DNA from: Anaspis maculata
Taxonomy: Eukaryota; Arthropoda; Insecta; Coleoptera; Scraptiidae
Direction of reading: 5' to 3'
Assembly: GCA_949128115.1 (NCBI GenBank)
Contig: OX421964.1
Location: 12,982,892 to 13,046,891, forward strand
Length of the DNA: 64,000 nt
Part shown: one piece after another, positions 11,401 to 22,562 of the stretch
Position numbering within the stretch: position 1 is the first letter of the stretch
How the letters are laid out: each line of letters opens with the position of its first letter
Notes under the pieces: model-generated
The model's database searches: none
Seen by the model: the letters and a program-made list of their open reading frames with translations, nothing else
What the model was told of the DNA's origin: nothing
Made by a program: the position numbers and the translations under genes

Positions 11401-13617
11401 GTCCAGCAAGGTCATGTGACCTAGGTCGAGGTAGTCGCGCATGAATGCTATGTACAGATCACGGAGTGTGTCCTGACGGACCAGGCGACGTTCGATAGCT
11501 AACCAACGGCGGTCAGCCATAGACCTGCAATGTTCAAAGGTGGGGGACTCCCTTTTGAAGGGAAGCGAAACCCCAAAACGACCTGACGGACAACGGTAGA
11601 CAGAGTCCCGGAAACAAATTTCTGCACGTTCATCATCTGGGGACAAACGTGTTTTGGACGATGGTGACGAGATTTCCTCTACTTCCCAAAATTTGTGCAG
11701 AGACTCGTCGATTCCAGTTGGAGTGCAAACCAAAAAGGAATGCAGAGGTTTTGACGGGGTTTGAAAGGGACCGAGAAGAGCCCAGCCAAAAATGGTGTTT
11801 ATGGCAACAGGCTGTGACGGACCTGACGAGACGATTCCCTCTTTCACGACTGACGGATAAACGTCGGCGCCCAACAACACTTGAATGGGGCCTGGCTTGA
11901 ACCATGTGGGATCCGCCAGATTCGATAAGTTCAAGTGGAATTGATCCGGGTTCAAAGCGGTGTCTGGCAGGTTACCACAAATCCTGCGCAGGACAATTAA
12001 CTCCAATTCAGGGATTGGGAGAGACTCATCATCAGCCTTGACCTGGCAAGTGACTGTGCCACACGTCGAATTGGCGGGGGTGAGACCCAAGCCAAAAACG
12101 GGCACATTGTGATTTGATGGGGATAGACCCAATTTGCGCACGCAGGAGTCCAAAATAAACGATGCCTGACTGGCAGGGTCTATGAGCGCACGGAGGCTTT
12201 GGTAGCCTCCCCACCGGTCACGAACGTGAACGATTGCCGTGGCCAACAAAACATGAGCTGCCTTGAGGCTTGAGGCGAGATTCGTCACCGAATTCGCGAC
12301 ATTTTCTGGAAGACCAGGGGAAACGATTTGCGGTAATTCAACTGGATTCGATAAAGAACTGGGTGACTCATGACCTGCAGTTCTATGTGGCTTGGGGAAG
12401 TGCAGCAAGGTGTGATGCCTTGCGTGGCACTGCCGACACGAATACGACGATGGACATTTTGGAGCGCCGTGATTGGTGCTCAAGCAGTTGAGACAGAGCC
12501 TTTTCTGTTTGACCGCCAAATATCTGTCATTTGGGGACATTGACAGAAAAGTCTTGCACGCGGTGACTCTATGACTTCTCGCCCCACAATGAGAACATGC
12601 TGACTCATGCGACGTCGCTGGGGCAGATGAAGTCTGAGACACCAACGTATGTGAGGCCCACGACTTGCGGCTGACCTCGGGCTTCACGGTAACGGTGTTT
12701 GCCCGTGTGGAGCGGGAGTTCGATTGCGTTTTAGAATTTAAGGCAGTTGCCTCGAAAGCCTTGCATTGGTCGAGCACGAAAGACTTGACGTCTTCGTATT
12801 TGGGGAAGGGGGTGCCAGCTGACTGCACCTCGAAACGTTTTCGCGTCGACTCATCGAGTTTCTGGAGCAGCATGCTCGACAGGGTGAAATCCCACAGGTC
12901 GATATGCGGATACTGCTCGAGCGCCACTAAATTTTCGTTGAACGTGTTCACAAGATGGCGAAGCGCTTGCGCGGAGTCAGATGTGACGGAGGAGGCGTTC
13001 ATCATCGACTGCCAGTAAAAAGTGACTAGCACGCGGTCGTTCTGGTATCTCTCAACCAACGAGTCGAACGCAATTATGTAATTATCTCCCGTCAATGGCA
13101 GGTGTTTAACCATTGAGAGAGGTTCACCAGATAAAGACGAGATCAGATACTGAAACCGTTCAATATCTGAGAGAGACTGGTTTCTGTGTATTAACGCCGT
13201 GAATAGATCATAGTATGGTGGCCATGATTTTAACTTTCCGTCGAACAACGGCAACGCGATTTTTGGCAATCGGACATTGCTCCGGCCTGTCTCGAACCAA
13301 GTTTGCGAGGCTTGGCGAGAGAGCGAGGAAGTCGGCTCTGAATTCGCAAACGAGGCTTTTACCGCAGCAAGTTTGCCATACAAGCTGTCTGCCCGGAGTG
13401 TACGTTCAAGAAATGTAGCCTTCTGCTCCTCGGAGGCACTGGGGAGAGGGGCAGTGTTGACCGTGCTCTTGAAACCGTTGTAAATTTCCGCCGCAATGTC
13501 AAACGTGGCTAAAAATGCCGGTTGGAGGCTTGGCTCGGTGGTAGCTGTGACGCCTTGTTCCAGAAGGGGCTCAAGGCGCGCAATAGCTATCGCGATGGAC
13601 GATAAAGTTGCGTCCAT
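8419..13617 (-). CDS. BEL/Pao Gag-Pol polyprotein
   Basis: One uninterrupted frame of about 1732 residues. I choose the ATG at 13617, whose protein starts MDATLSSIAIAIARLEPLLE as expected for a Gag helix; an upstream non-ATG extension of 50 codons is also open. Domains in order: Gag of DUF1759 type (about 110-280); zinc knuckles from C341 (CSHCGARSHRVTAC) and C375 (CLNCLSTNHGAPKC); aspartic protease region with D480 in LIDPASQASF; reverse transcriptase (about 745-895) with YVDD at 888-891; RNase H (FCDASESG D1065, E1108, WTDST D1140); integrase with an HHCC zinc site (about 1370-1412) and DDE residues D1444, D1510 and E1552; a DUF5641-like C-terminus (about 1600-1725). The protease lacks the usual D-S/T-G and has D-P-A, which may be a lineage trait. 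It would act in cytoplasmic particles, then in the nucleus for integration. Confidence 0.95.
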   Translation of the reverse strand: MDATLSSIAIAIARLEPLLEQGVTATTEPSLQPAFLATFDIAAEIYNGFKSTVNTAPLPSASEEQKATFLERTLRADSLYGKLAAVKASFANSEPTSSLSRQASQTWFETGRSNVRLPKIALPLFDGKLKSWPPYYDLFTALIHRNQSLSDIERFQYLISSLSGEPLSMVKHLPLTGDNYIIAFDSLVERYQNDRVLVTFYWQSMMNASSVTSDSAQALRHLVNTFNENLVALEQYPHIDLWDFTLSSMLLQKLDESTRKRFEVQSAGTPFPKYEDVKSFVLDQCKAFEATALNSKTQSNSRSTRANTVTVKPEVSRKSWASHTLVSQTSSAPATSHESACSHCGARSHRVTACKTFLSMSPNDRYLAVKQKRLCLNCLSTNHGAPKCPSSYSCRQCHARHHTLLHFPKPHRTAGHESPSSLSNPVELPQIVSPGLPENVANSVTNLASSLKAAHVLLATAIVHVRDRWGGYQSLRALIDPASQASFILDSCVRKLGLSPSNHNVPVFGLGLTPANSTCGTVTCQVKADDESLPIPELELIVLRRICGNLPDTALNPDQFHLNLSNLADPTWFKPGPIQVLLGADVYPSVVKEGIVSSGPSQPVAINTIFGWALLGPFQTPSKPLHSFLVCTPTGIDESLHKFWEVEEISSPSSKTRLSPDDERAEICFRDSVYRCPSGRFGVSLPFKRESPTFEHCRSMADRRWLAIERRLVRQDTLRDLYIAFMRDYLDLGHMTLLDAEPPDSEAYYIPHHPIVKIEDDKPKIRVVFDASAQAPNRLSLNETLLVGPKLQQDIAALLLQFRCEPIVFTCDIRQMYRQILISPEHRKYQLIRFRFSPDRPIETYQLNTITYGVSSAPFLAVRTLLHFAEQSASKFPLASQAIRRNLYVDDLLCGANSVESARELQTQLINLLQSGCFELRKWASYHPDVLQDIPLDHVRTQPSTFSDVADNTVKILGLQWQAATDTFSFTVHPNELPCTKRSILSEVARIYDPLGFLCPVAFFAKHLIQRLWKLGLDWDDTPPDIVCQQWLRFQSELSQLSRLQIPRHTFPSPADRCQLHAFCDASESGYASVLYVRYLRNGVPTIRLLTAKSKVAPVKLLTVPRLELCAAVLLSNLVAFTVAALAGTVQFDAIFAWTDSTVVLSWLRSSSHRWKTFVAHRVEHIQQRVPPQCWRHVSTSDNPADPASRRLFPEDMLSCSLWWSGPPFLSSADDTWPDDKFSVSSPDIASEERKLALVVRVPQPPPIDIDDLFLRISSLRKIQGAVAYFYRFCKCKSDEKFTGPLSDTELHFALLYIVKHVQQKVFAVEIASLRNGKPCSRPFRKLSPFLDRDDVLRVGGRLKHCHELPFATRHPALLPSRHVLTGLVIRQVHSRHCHPGLNNTCYLLQQNFWILSTRRAVRHYLASCYRCFRTKPQTFSPTMGDLPSARISQLKPFSCVGLDYGGPFPILMSRARGVRTTKAYICLFVCFATKALHVEVASDLSTDAFLAALRRFIARRGRCSTIYSDNGTNFVGAHRQLTMSMQLAAESEAITWRFIPPSSPHFGGLWESGIKAVKTHLSRVIGDQILTFEELTTLVTQVEALLNSRPLSELSSDPNDLCPLTPGHFLTLEPLTAPPDPDLSHLKISRLSRWQLVQSMQQRFWARWRDEYLHTLYQRGKWHKSRHLESADVGSSVLIKDENAPPLKWRLGRISKLFPGKDGICRVADVRTQRDVLRRPMVKLCPLPSGQ

Positions 13618-13843
13618 TGTGTACGACACAAAGAAAAAATGAAAAACAACGCAACTGACCCTTAGGTTGGCGTACCTGAATGGCGAACCCAACCCAGGTG
13701 AAAAAGTGCGAATGAGACGGGCGAAAAACGAATTGATCAACACGCTGGACCAACGCACAAGTGTCACGTGGGTTTGACCCGTGACTTTAAAGTTTCAATA
13801 GTGAGTTGAATTAAATTCCTGACTGTACCATGCTTAGCCTGTA

Positions 13844-13861
13844 TCCGGCTACGAAGGACCA
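13844..13861 (-). promoter_or_regulatory. Candidate primer-binding site
   Basis: Just inside the 5' LTR, after a spacer of about 7 nt, the minus strand reads TGGTCCTTCGTAGCCGG. The TGG start matches the complement of a tRNA CCA end, as expected for a primer-binding site. I cannot name the tRNA without a search. Confidence 0.6.
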
Positions 13862-13868
13862 ATTTATA

Positions 13869-14834
13869 TGTTAGCGCGGTACACATAAAGACGGCAGCCT
13901 TCCGATGAAGGCTGCATTAAAACAATAACTCTTGGATTAGGAAAGCAGCAAGCGACAGTCAGAAATAAAATTCACAACAACAATCAAAAACTTTAATGCA
14001 AAACAAAGAAAAAAAACACAAACAGACAGAATTACAAAACAATAAAAAAAAACAATGTGAATTAAATGAAATGAAAAATCCGAGTGGTTCTGATCGGGGG
14101 CAGATTCGCTGGCGCCGAGTGGCGTCCTGAAAACGAGACGAACTGCACTGAAGGTATACACCCCGGCAAACGGGAATAAACGGTAAATGGTAAAAACAAT
14201 GGAAAATATGGAACTTACGGGATCTTATTCGGTGGCGGCGTCGTCCTGGCGGAGTCCGAAGGCGGCGTCGTGGTGGATGGCCGTTCTGGTGGTGGATTTC
14301 CTGGTGAAATGCACGAGTGCCCGTGTTCGTCACCAAAATGGCGGACGAACGACTCGATCCCGTCCGAAACTGGAGCTTTGTGTGCGGCTGGCTGATCCAA
14401 GCCGCTCCCCGGTGAAAGCGGTGAAAACTGCCGCTTTCTGGACTTGGAGATGCTGCAGAGCTCCTCCAGGAGTCACTATCGGACGCGATGGGCCTTGGAT
14501 GGGCTTCTGGTCGAGTACGAATGTACGCCGATGGCACGACAAGATGGCCGCGAGAACGATGACCAAAAAAAAAGACGGCGTGGCTTCCCGCTCGACTCAC
14601 GGAGATCAACGCCGCTTCGAACGAAGCGGCAAAGGCACGAGCGGAAAGAAAGCCGAAGAATGCCGAAGACGGCCGAAGAAAGTGCTGGAGCTCGTTTACG
14701 CTTGCGCCTGACAGCCAAGTGCCAGGCACACCGAACAGGGGGTGAGGGGTGAGGACTTGGACAACACAGGGATATTTTGGGTTGCATACCCTCAGTGCAC
14801 ACGAATGCAGTTTTCAATGAACGGGGCCGAGACA
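13869..14834 (-). repeat. BEL/Pao 5' LTR
   Basis: This 966-bp LTR is nearly identical to the copy at 7334-8299. Being upstream of the minus-strand polyprotein, it should contain the promoter. The two LTRs differ by a few substitutions (for example GACGTACGG against GACTCACGG) and two compensating one-base homopolymer changes. Confidence 0.95.
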
Positions 14835-15030
14835 ATCGCTAAGTCACCCTCAATGAGTTTAATCGCTAAAGTATCTTCGGATAGTATTATTTATTATTGC
14901 CAATGTAATGCGTGGTGGGGTGAGAGATTTCCACCCGGCGCCATTATTCGTGCATGGTGTCATTTGTGTCGTATTATCCCATGTCATTCGTTGTCCAGTA
15001 TTTCGTTGAAGAAAAGCAAATTTATTCATA

Positions 15031-15713
15031 CAAGGTGACTCAAAAATGTCGGACCATCTTGAAAGTGCGGAATGTAGAGGTGTAGTAGACTGCTGAAAAG
15101 TTGTTGAAAAGATTCTAATGTCTTCCAGTTTTAAAGTTGTAAAGGAACAACAGTTGGTTCTTCGATCGCTTCTATTTTCGTTGTTTCAAAAGATTTTGGT
15201 GAACTGTTTATGGAAAAACAATGAGTGCCAGAGATCAACCTCTAAGTCTGTGATGAATTTCTCTTTTGTATGAAGGGTGAGTCATGAATCTTGGAAATTA
15301 TTATTTTCCAAATGTGCCTGCAAACAGTCCCATATCCTATGTACAGCACAATAAAACACAATTCAATTTTATAAAATTCTTTGCTTCTGGTTTCTTAGGA
15401 AAACTGAATTTTTGTAGTTTATGACTCAACCTCTATAGAAAACAGAATAGTTTATGACTCAACCTGTATAGAAAACAGAAATTCAATACAGATTCAGGGG
15501 TTGATTTTTTGAATCCATTATTTCACTATATATAATGGAGTCTTTGCTAAAATCTTTTGAAACAACGAAAATAGAAGAAATCGAAAAATCTAATTTTGGA
15601 CCTCCATAACTCCAAAATTAAAAAGTCTAGAATCTTTAAAACAACTTCCCAGTACTGTACTATACCTGCATATCATGCACCTTCAAGGTGGTCCGACACT
15701 TAGAATCACCCTG
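15031..15713. mobile_element. Fold-back MITE, CARGGTGA termini, TA target
   Basis: The left end CAAGGTGACTCAAAAATGTC is mirrored at the right by GACACTTAGAATCACCCTG, with TA at 15029-15030 and 15714-15715. The inverted similarity goes deep: TCGTTGTTTCAAAAGATTTT near 15178 pairs with AAAATCTTTTGAAACAACGA near 15552. The element is therefore one large hairpin with no gene. It is nested in the 6915-16108 element and shares its terminus style with the fold-back elements at 29866 and 31372. Confidence 0.75.
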
Positions 15714-16110
15714 TATTTATTAAACGAATAATTAGCTATTGATAATGGATTTATTATGTTTTATGATGATTTGGCAGAATCATCTATAGCCAGCAATAAT
15801 GCATAAAATTACCTTTAAAAACTAATTTAGATCATATTATTCATAGCTAATATTCTATCGTTACCACTCAATAATCGAATTGCTTATTATTATTCACGTT
15901 TCTTATTGATAAAACATTATCAAACTGATGTTTTGTAATTATAACCAAATATTAAATAACAGGAAACAAGGTATTTCAACGCTATCAAAACAATCCGCTT
16001 GGTGGATGCAAATAAATATTTATTAAGCCGTATTTAAATAAGGCATTTGTTAACAATAAACGAGTCTGTGTTTTCCATAATAAATATTCGAAATCTTTTC
16101 TCTCAGTGTA

Positions 16111-17815
16111 GGTACGGTGCTGTTTTCACGTTTTTTTTTCCGCATACTTTTATAAGAGGGCTCCTCATTGCCTTTTGCCCGGAGTCCCATTTGTTCAAAA
16201 GACAACACTGGGTGTAGATTCTTCATCTCAAACTGTCATTGTGGTTTGAAGCCCTATAACCTTACTTGACGCCTCCATTTATTTCAAAAAATTGCCCTTA
16301 AAGTTGTTCAGCATTTTTCTGACACTCTTGAAGCAATTTTCTGAACTGTTTTGCACATCGCTATATGGTACACCCTGAATAACTCATTTCTTTCGTAGTT
16401 TTTTCAATTCTGCATACACAACTGCATTCTTATAGGCTGATACTAGAGCCGATTTCATCACTCTGATGGTACTTGAGCAATAAGTATGCATCGAGGGCAG
16501 GTTTTAATTGACAAAAAATCCATCGTAATTTCTTTTTACAGCATCATTAGTTCCTCGCGTATGCCCTTAGGTATGAGACTCTTTGCAATCAACCAATTAT
16601 GAACCCCGCAATTAAAATCGTAAGTAAGTATATGCGCTTTTCTAGTCATACAGCCATAATAATGGCTATAATTAAGGACCGTGTGTGTGTGTTTGTGGCC
16701 GCTTTGGCATATAAGGGATCTTATTCTTTGCGTATAGTCTCCTTATTCCTTGCGTACAGTCCTGAGCTGTTATATCCTTGCGGCGTGAATCATGCGCTAA
16801 TTATTTTTCGCAAACCAGTACACCATATCTATACGCGCGATTTAATAACATGTATCCTCGGAACAGTTATGCAATTTGCATAGAGTCCGAAGCCGCAGCA
16901 AGGCCTTGAATCTGTCCTATCGCATCGCAAATAGAGTAAGCAGCAGCTATAGTATGGGTATGTAGATTATAAACCGTAGATATACGCAGATTGAGAATAA
17001 AGTATCATTATTGGTGGATGCAAGCGCGTGTTGGTCTGATGCGAGTCCATAAAGTGAGATAATTTATTTTCTTTTGGCACTAATGTAGGTAATCATCTGG
17101 ACGTTACGGCGAGCTGGAATAATTAAATTAAAAACGCCATCTCCTGATTTCCTATGCGAGTCTTGACCACGGAGCATAATTGCAAGCCCGGCGTAAATTA
17201 GTCGCGATTATAAATAAACGCGGGTGGCCTTGCTGACCTTACTCGGAATTTTCATAAAAAACGTACCTATACGAATGCCGTTCACCGATTATCATCGCTA
17301 CAAGACGAATGCATGTGTGTGAGTACGTAGGTGAACCCCGGACTCTTTAAAAAGTACTAAATACCAGTGTAGTATAAGCCCGATGTGGGAGTTTCTGGAT
17401 AGTTATCTGATTGTTTCGGTATAATAAGGTAAACGAGTAACAGGGAAGGAATACCTATGGCTGGTTATAAAGCTAGGCTTGTATGCGCTAATTTGTTTGT
17501 GGAAGTTTTCTTGTATACAAGGTGTTGCATGAGTGACAAAGCTTGAGTATGCTGGAGCCGCCTTTTAGCAGACTGAAATGGTGTCTTCATCATTTTCCTG
17601 GGTCTACTAGCGGTCCCGTGCCTAGCAGCCCCCTGCTGGGAGCACAACAAGCTGCCTTTTTCCGTGAAACGATAATGTTCAGAACTGGTCACGGGCCCCA
17701 ATAATCTAGTTTTCTTGGTGCCTCAGAGCTTGACAACGATTCGAGGGTGGCCACCACGTCGGTCAGAAAATAGCATCACGACGCACAGCTGAGGACAAGC
17801 TTCATTTCTATCAAC
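16111..17815. other. No gene recognised
   Basis: No open frame here resembles a known protein. A TATACAAGGTGTTGCATGAG sequence at 17515 matches 2190-2209 on the other strand and may be an orphan element end. This could be low-copy host DNA; I see no repeat structure in most of it. Confidence 0.4.
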
Positions 17816-17861
17816 ACTACAAGTAGGTACGGGGTCAGTTGAGCCAGACGTTTCTAGGGAC

Positions 17862-18090
17862 TTTTATCTGGTGACTTTTGGTTGGCAACACTGAATCTAG
17901 TGACTTTTTTGACAGGTCGTTAAGCATTGGATCTGCATTACCGGCATTTGACAGGTGGCGCGGGAAATTTTAAAAGTTTTTAGATCATCTGGTGACTTTT
18001 GGTTATTATCACTGAATCTAGTGACTTTTTTGACTGATCGTCAAGCATTTATTCTGTATTACCGGCATTTGACATGTGGGAGATTTTAAC
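17862..18090 (+). repeat. Subterminal ~125-bp tandem repeat in TIR
   Basis: Two diverged copies of a unit containing CTGGTGACTTTTGGTT, CTGAATCTAGTGACTTTTTT and ACCGGCATTTGACA lie just inside the terminus. The same pair is mirrored in the right arm at about 28292-28520. Subterminal repeats of this kind are often protein-binding sites in DNA transposons, but that role is only inferred here. Confidence 0.7.
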
Positions 18091-18339
18091 GTGCGGGAAA
18101 TTTGAAAAGTACGTGGAATTTGGATTTGACAGGTTAGGTCACAGATTGTGTTTGGCAGGAGACATTTGTTAGCTTGAAAGCGCGGGATGTTTGAATTCCC
18201 TATACCTACTGAAGCACTCCTCATTGTATCTTAACCCTCGCAAACTCTCAAGTGGTTTGGTTTCAATAGTTATTTTTGGTATATAAACGCAAGCAAATAG
18301 AACCATTTTATTGACAGACCAATATACTGTGCTAGTTAC

Positions 18340-19345
18340 ATAGACAATAATTACATACAGTTCAGGGTAAGACCTCAACATCATGATTTATTCGTAGTTT
18401 AATTCACATAACTGCTTACATAGACAATTATATTAAATTCAAAATAAAGCACAAACAGGTGATCATAAAAAAATTTACAGTATTGATTATACATACAAAC
18501 ATTGATTACTAAAATTACTTGAAATCGAAGTACGTTCGATAAAATTTCTTAGTTGCTTACATAGACAATTACGACAAATTGAAATAAGGCACAAACAGGA
18601 GGTGATCGTGAACGATTTTTCATAGCTGAGTATACAGGCATCAACTACCTATAATCGAGAAACATCTAATACATGTTCTTAGTTGCTTACATAGACAATT
18701 ACGTGAAACTTAAAATAAGGTACAAACAGGTGAGCATGAATGACTTTTCATAGCTAAGTATACAGACATTATTCACTTGAAATCGAAGTACATTTGATAC
18801 AATTTCCCAGCTGATTACCGCATACCATTACATGAAATTTGAAATAAGGCACAAACAGGTGATAATAAACAAATTTACATAGTTGATTATACATAGAAGA
18901 TATGCACACGAACATAAAATCGAAGTACATTTGACTATTTCTTAGTTGATTACATAATATACAATTACATGAAATTCAAAATAGGGCACGAAGAGGTGAT
19001 CATAAACAAATTTACAGTGTTGAATAATACAAACTTGAATTACTCAAAATCGAAGTACATTCAATACAATTTCTTAGTTACTTACATAGGCAATTACGCG
19101 AAATTCAAATAAGGCCAAAACAGGTGTTCATGAGCGATTTTTATAGCTGATTACACAAACATTGAATACTTTAAAATAGGAGTAGGTACTTTTAATACAA
19201 TTTCTTAGTTGATTATACCATATAAAATTATTTGAAATTTGAATTAAGGCACAAACAAATTATAATAAACGAATTTATAGGGTTGATCACACAAATATCA
19301 ATGACCTGAAATCGAGGTACATTTTTAATACAATTTCTCAGTACA
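18340..19345 (+). repeat. ~130-bp satellite inside left TIR
   Basis: Seven to eight diverged units of about 130 bp recur. Each contains CTTAGTTGCTTACATAGACA, then GCACAAACAGGTGATCAT, then GAAATCGAAGTACATT. They occupy about 1 kb of the arm and are mirrored at 27037-28042. No coding capacity is apparent. Confidence 0.8.
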
Positions 19346-21996
19346 AACATCATTCACCCAAAGTCGAAGTACACTTAACACGACAACTTGATGGTCGGCA
19401 GTTCTGATGTGCCGGTCGCGAGGCAGAATGTTGGAATCATCATCATTATTGACAACAATTAACTCCTTCATGGAGCCAAAATTGAGTAGCTTGAAATTCT
19501 TATAGCTCAGTTTTATTATTTTCACTTTGCAAACGACATCACTTCTATTCTCGGGTGCTGGGAAGGCGAAGGGCCCACTGTTGGCTCTTAGAGAGAATCG
19601 TTGATAGTGTGAATTCAGTAACTGGATCAGGTTGACAGTATAATTCTAGTTATTGTAGTTGTGATGAGAACATTCCAGGTGAGTACTACAAAAAAAAAAT
19701 CAAAAATTGTATGTTATGTCTAACAGGATATTATAATACAAGTTTCATAAGACATAGTATTGTTGGGGGGTACGGAAAATGAACGAGTGAATATGCCTCC
19801 ACGACCGTGAGGCTTATTGTTTGTAGGTATATGCATTTCAACTACCTGAGAAGTCGCACCCAAAATAACGGCTCTTACCAACAGGTAATTGGTTGAAGGC
19901 CTTTTTTCTTATAATTTATAAGGTTATGACAGTATTACGGGAGCATAATTATTGAAAATAAAACATGCTAATTGTCGCAAGGCCCTTAAGGTCGTGAGTG
20001 GCGTGACAATATCCACCATGTAAACCGTGGTAATAAGTTTGAATTTGAACAATCTATACTGTTTATCCGCGTAACCAGTCTTTTTTCCATCAACTGTAGT
20101 CATTCCACAGAGTTTTAACAAGAGATTGATTTTTTTTTCAATAAAGTTTGACCATCGAATCTGTGGGTGATTTTTTTTTTTTGCATAAGCATGAGACATT
20201 ACATTGAAAAAGATCGATGGAATTGGCTTAGCTTTGCGTGGGGTAGGTATAATATACAGCGAGCCGCGGCTTTGCAGTCGTTTCCAAAAATCCGGAACTA
20301 TCGACCAGGGGCCTGTATCGAAATAGAATTTTTTTGTCAAAAGAAAGTTAAATTTTTTTCTAAATATAACCCGTACATATAGTAATGTGTTTCCATAAGA
20401 ATATGTACTTAAATAAATGAATTGTCCGCATAAACATAGTGAAAATTAAACTTACACGAAAAACACAAACACGGCACAGCACCAACCCATGAGGCTGCTA
20501 GATAACGAATGCAAACGCACCACCACCACCACCTGTCGACTGGGTGGTTGTTCGTAACTTCTTACCTGAAAAGCCCTGAGCTATTTATTTATTTTTTACC
20601 TGAAAGATCGTGTCTGAACAGGAATTTTTAGTATCATATGCACATATCCACGGAGCCACCAGATAATCAATAATTATTATATAAATAGAAACTTTATTTA
20701 AAAATTACTTTGTGCTTATCACATAATGCTCCGACTTGAAAAATATCAGCGCTGAATTTTGTCAGTCCAGTACGGCAATGTAAAAATAAAAAAATATAAA
20801 AGATTTCAGTATTCAGAAGTATTCAGGAGCTCAATGTGTTGAAAAGATGTTTTAATAAAAACTATTAACATATGGACAAATTTACATAAAAATACCTAAT
20901 GTTTTTCAATGCTCAAAGGTATTAGCCTAAAATGTTAGCGATTATCGATTGCATTGAGTACACCTGCCTACTGAAATTTTTCGAGTACCTGAGGGTCTAA
21001 TATAAACGACTCTAGCAAGCCAGCATTTTATAAGAATTTTCTACTTGACCGACCTTGAATTTTCAATAAATACCCTTTGATTACCAGGTTGAGAAAGAAC
21101 GAATGAATACGAGAGGTAGCCAGTAGTGTAGGTAGCGCGACCGAAGAAAATAACAAGAGAGTTTTGCAGCATTGCCCACCCGCTGACGAGTGCTCTTCAA
21201 GCTACAAATATCTCCGGGTCAAATATGTACCAAGCCATATGCGTAGTATCAGAATGGTGCATCTTAATACTTAACTCGGCCCTTTCAGGATGTACCTATG
21301 GGAGAAGTTTGTGCAAATAAAAATACGCACTAGTTATTGGTTACAGCTTTGTTCATTTCAGATTTTTAAACAGTTCCATACTCCTATCCTTACCTTAGAT
21401 ATGAAAGATTTTATTGTATCTATCTATGTACTAACAAGACTCTAAGAATTTTCATTCACATGTTCGAAAATATTTGCAGTCATTTCTCACAATAATTAAA
21501 GGCCGGTTACCTGCTCTTTAAAAAATTCATGCTCTCAAAGCTCGGGGTATATTATAGAAATATGTGCCATCATAGTTTCGAGGAATATGATGATATGATG
21601 GTGGTGTATGGAGAAATTTCTACGAGCACTTTGGAAAAACCATATAGCAACACATCGACACGGCTTCTATACCACTTTCTAAAGCATGTGAGAAGCAGTG
21701 CCACTTGAATGAAAACTACGAGTGCACTCGCTTTTTTTTTTTTTATAAACCCAGCTGTGAATGAGCATAATGAGCACCGTTTACCTGGAATCGCATGGTT
21801 TAGCTGTAAAGATGTTGTGGGGTATGAGACAGTTCGGCATGCGTTAATTAGCAGTAGCCGTTGAAAAAAACTAGGCAATCTTTTTTTCAAGAGTTTTATT
21901 CAAAAATTAATACATGTCTTCAGTCGTTCATAATCCGATAATACATCGTCGTAGTGTAGTTCGAGGAACTCTAGCATGCATGAAACTTTTTCATTA

Positions 21997-22499
21997 AGTG
22001 GCCCATACACACGCATGCAAGCACGCGAGCAAGCACGTTCAGGTAAGTCCGCGCGCAGGTTCGAAACGTGTTTCTCACCACACACTATTCAGGCCGAGAT
22101 TCAGGCAAGTGCGTCAAGATTTGTCAGTTCAGTCAAAAACGAGGTTAAAAAGCTGTCAAAATGAACGAAAAATAATTTTATTTACATAATTCAATCAACT
22201 CCCTCAGGACGGTTTCTTGCTTCCTGGACCATCTTGCCATTTTTGGGGATCCTGCCGCTGAGTGATACGAAAATATGTAGAATATGTCCAGCTGGGCTTG
22301 GCACGAAGGGAAATCTGAACATACACACACACACTCACCTTCGCACTTGCTCTAAAAATCAGTCGTTGACAGATTCGCTTCGAGTCGTGCCTAGAACTGA
22401 ACGCGCCGTCAGTTTTGACACATACACACTGATACTTGCATGCGAGCCTAGACCTGTGCAGGTAAGTCTTAGCACTTGCATGCGTGTGTATGGGCACCT
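21997..22499. mobile_element. MITE in left TIR only, TSD TTA
   Basis: The ends are inverted copies around GCCCATACACACGCATGCAAG (left from 22001, right mirrored to about 22495). TTA flanks both sides (21994-21996, 22500-22502). The matching position in the right TIR (24386-24388) has a single TTA and no insert, which proves insertion after the TIRs became identical. The TWA target suggests a PIF/Harbinger-like element. The interior is non-coding, with palindromic CACTTGC/GCAAGTG-type motifs. Confidence 0.88.
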
Positions 22500-22562
22500 T
22501 TAGATTTGAAACCAGCCAAAATCTGTTTGAGAACTTTATACATAGAAACGTTCGAGTTCGAT

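Larger units (their letters stand above)
7334..14834 (-). mobile_element. Full-length BEL/Pao LTR retrotransposon
   Basis: Two 966-bp LTRs (TGTTAG...GAGACA on the plus strand) flank a single long minus-strand gag-pol frame. The 5-bp duplication ATCGC lies at 7329-7333 and 14835-14839. The LTRs differ at only a handful of bases (around 8072-8090 against 14600-14622, plus two homopolymer length changes), and the polyprotein is uninterrupted. The copy is therefore young and plausibly competent for movement. There is no env-like frame, which is usual for this group. It sits inside the TA-flanked element at 6915-16108. Confidence 0.95.
6915..16108. mobile_element. TA-flanked element split by BEL insertion
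   Basis: The left end CACTGAGAGAAAAGTTTCA (6915) is mirrored by CTTTTCTCTCAGTG ending at 16108, with TA at 6913-6914 and 16109-16110. Removing the BEL retrotransposon (7334-14834) and the nested MITE (15031-15713) leaves roughly 1 kb of AT-rich non-coding sequence. The element at 36125-37897 has a related terminus (CACTGATAGAAA, TA target), so both may be one family of non-autonomous Tc1/mariner-like elements. Confidence 0.65.
17822..22562 (+). repeat. Left TIR of Polinton derivative 1
   Basis: This arm is the reverse complement of 24326-28560; paired coordinates sum to 46382 up to 21996. A 503-bp MITE plus its TTA duplication interrupts it, after which the match resumes at 22503 and ends at 22562. 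Only a few mismatches were seen, for example two near 21865-21880. The inner end of the arm repeats about the last 52 codons of the 219-residue gene in antisense. Confidence 0.93.
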
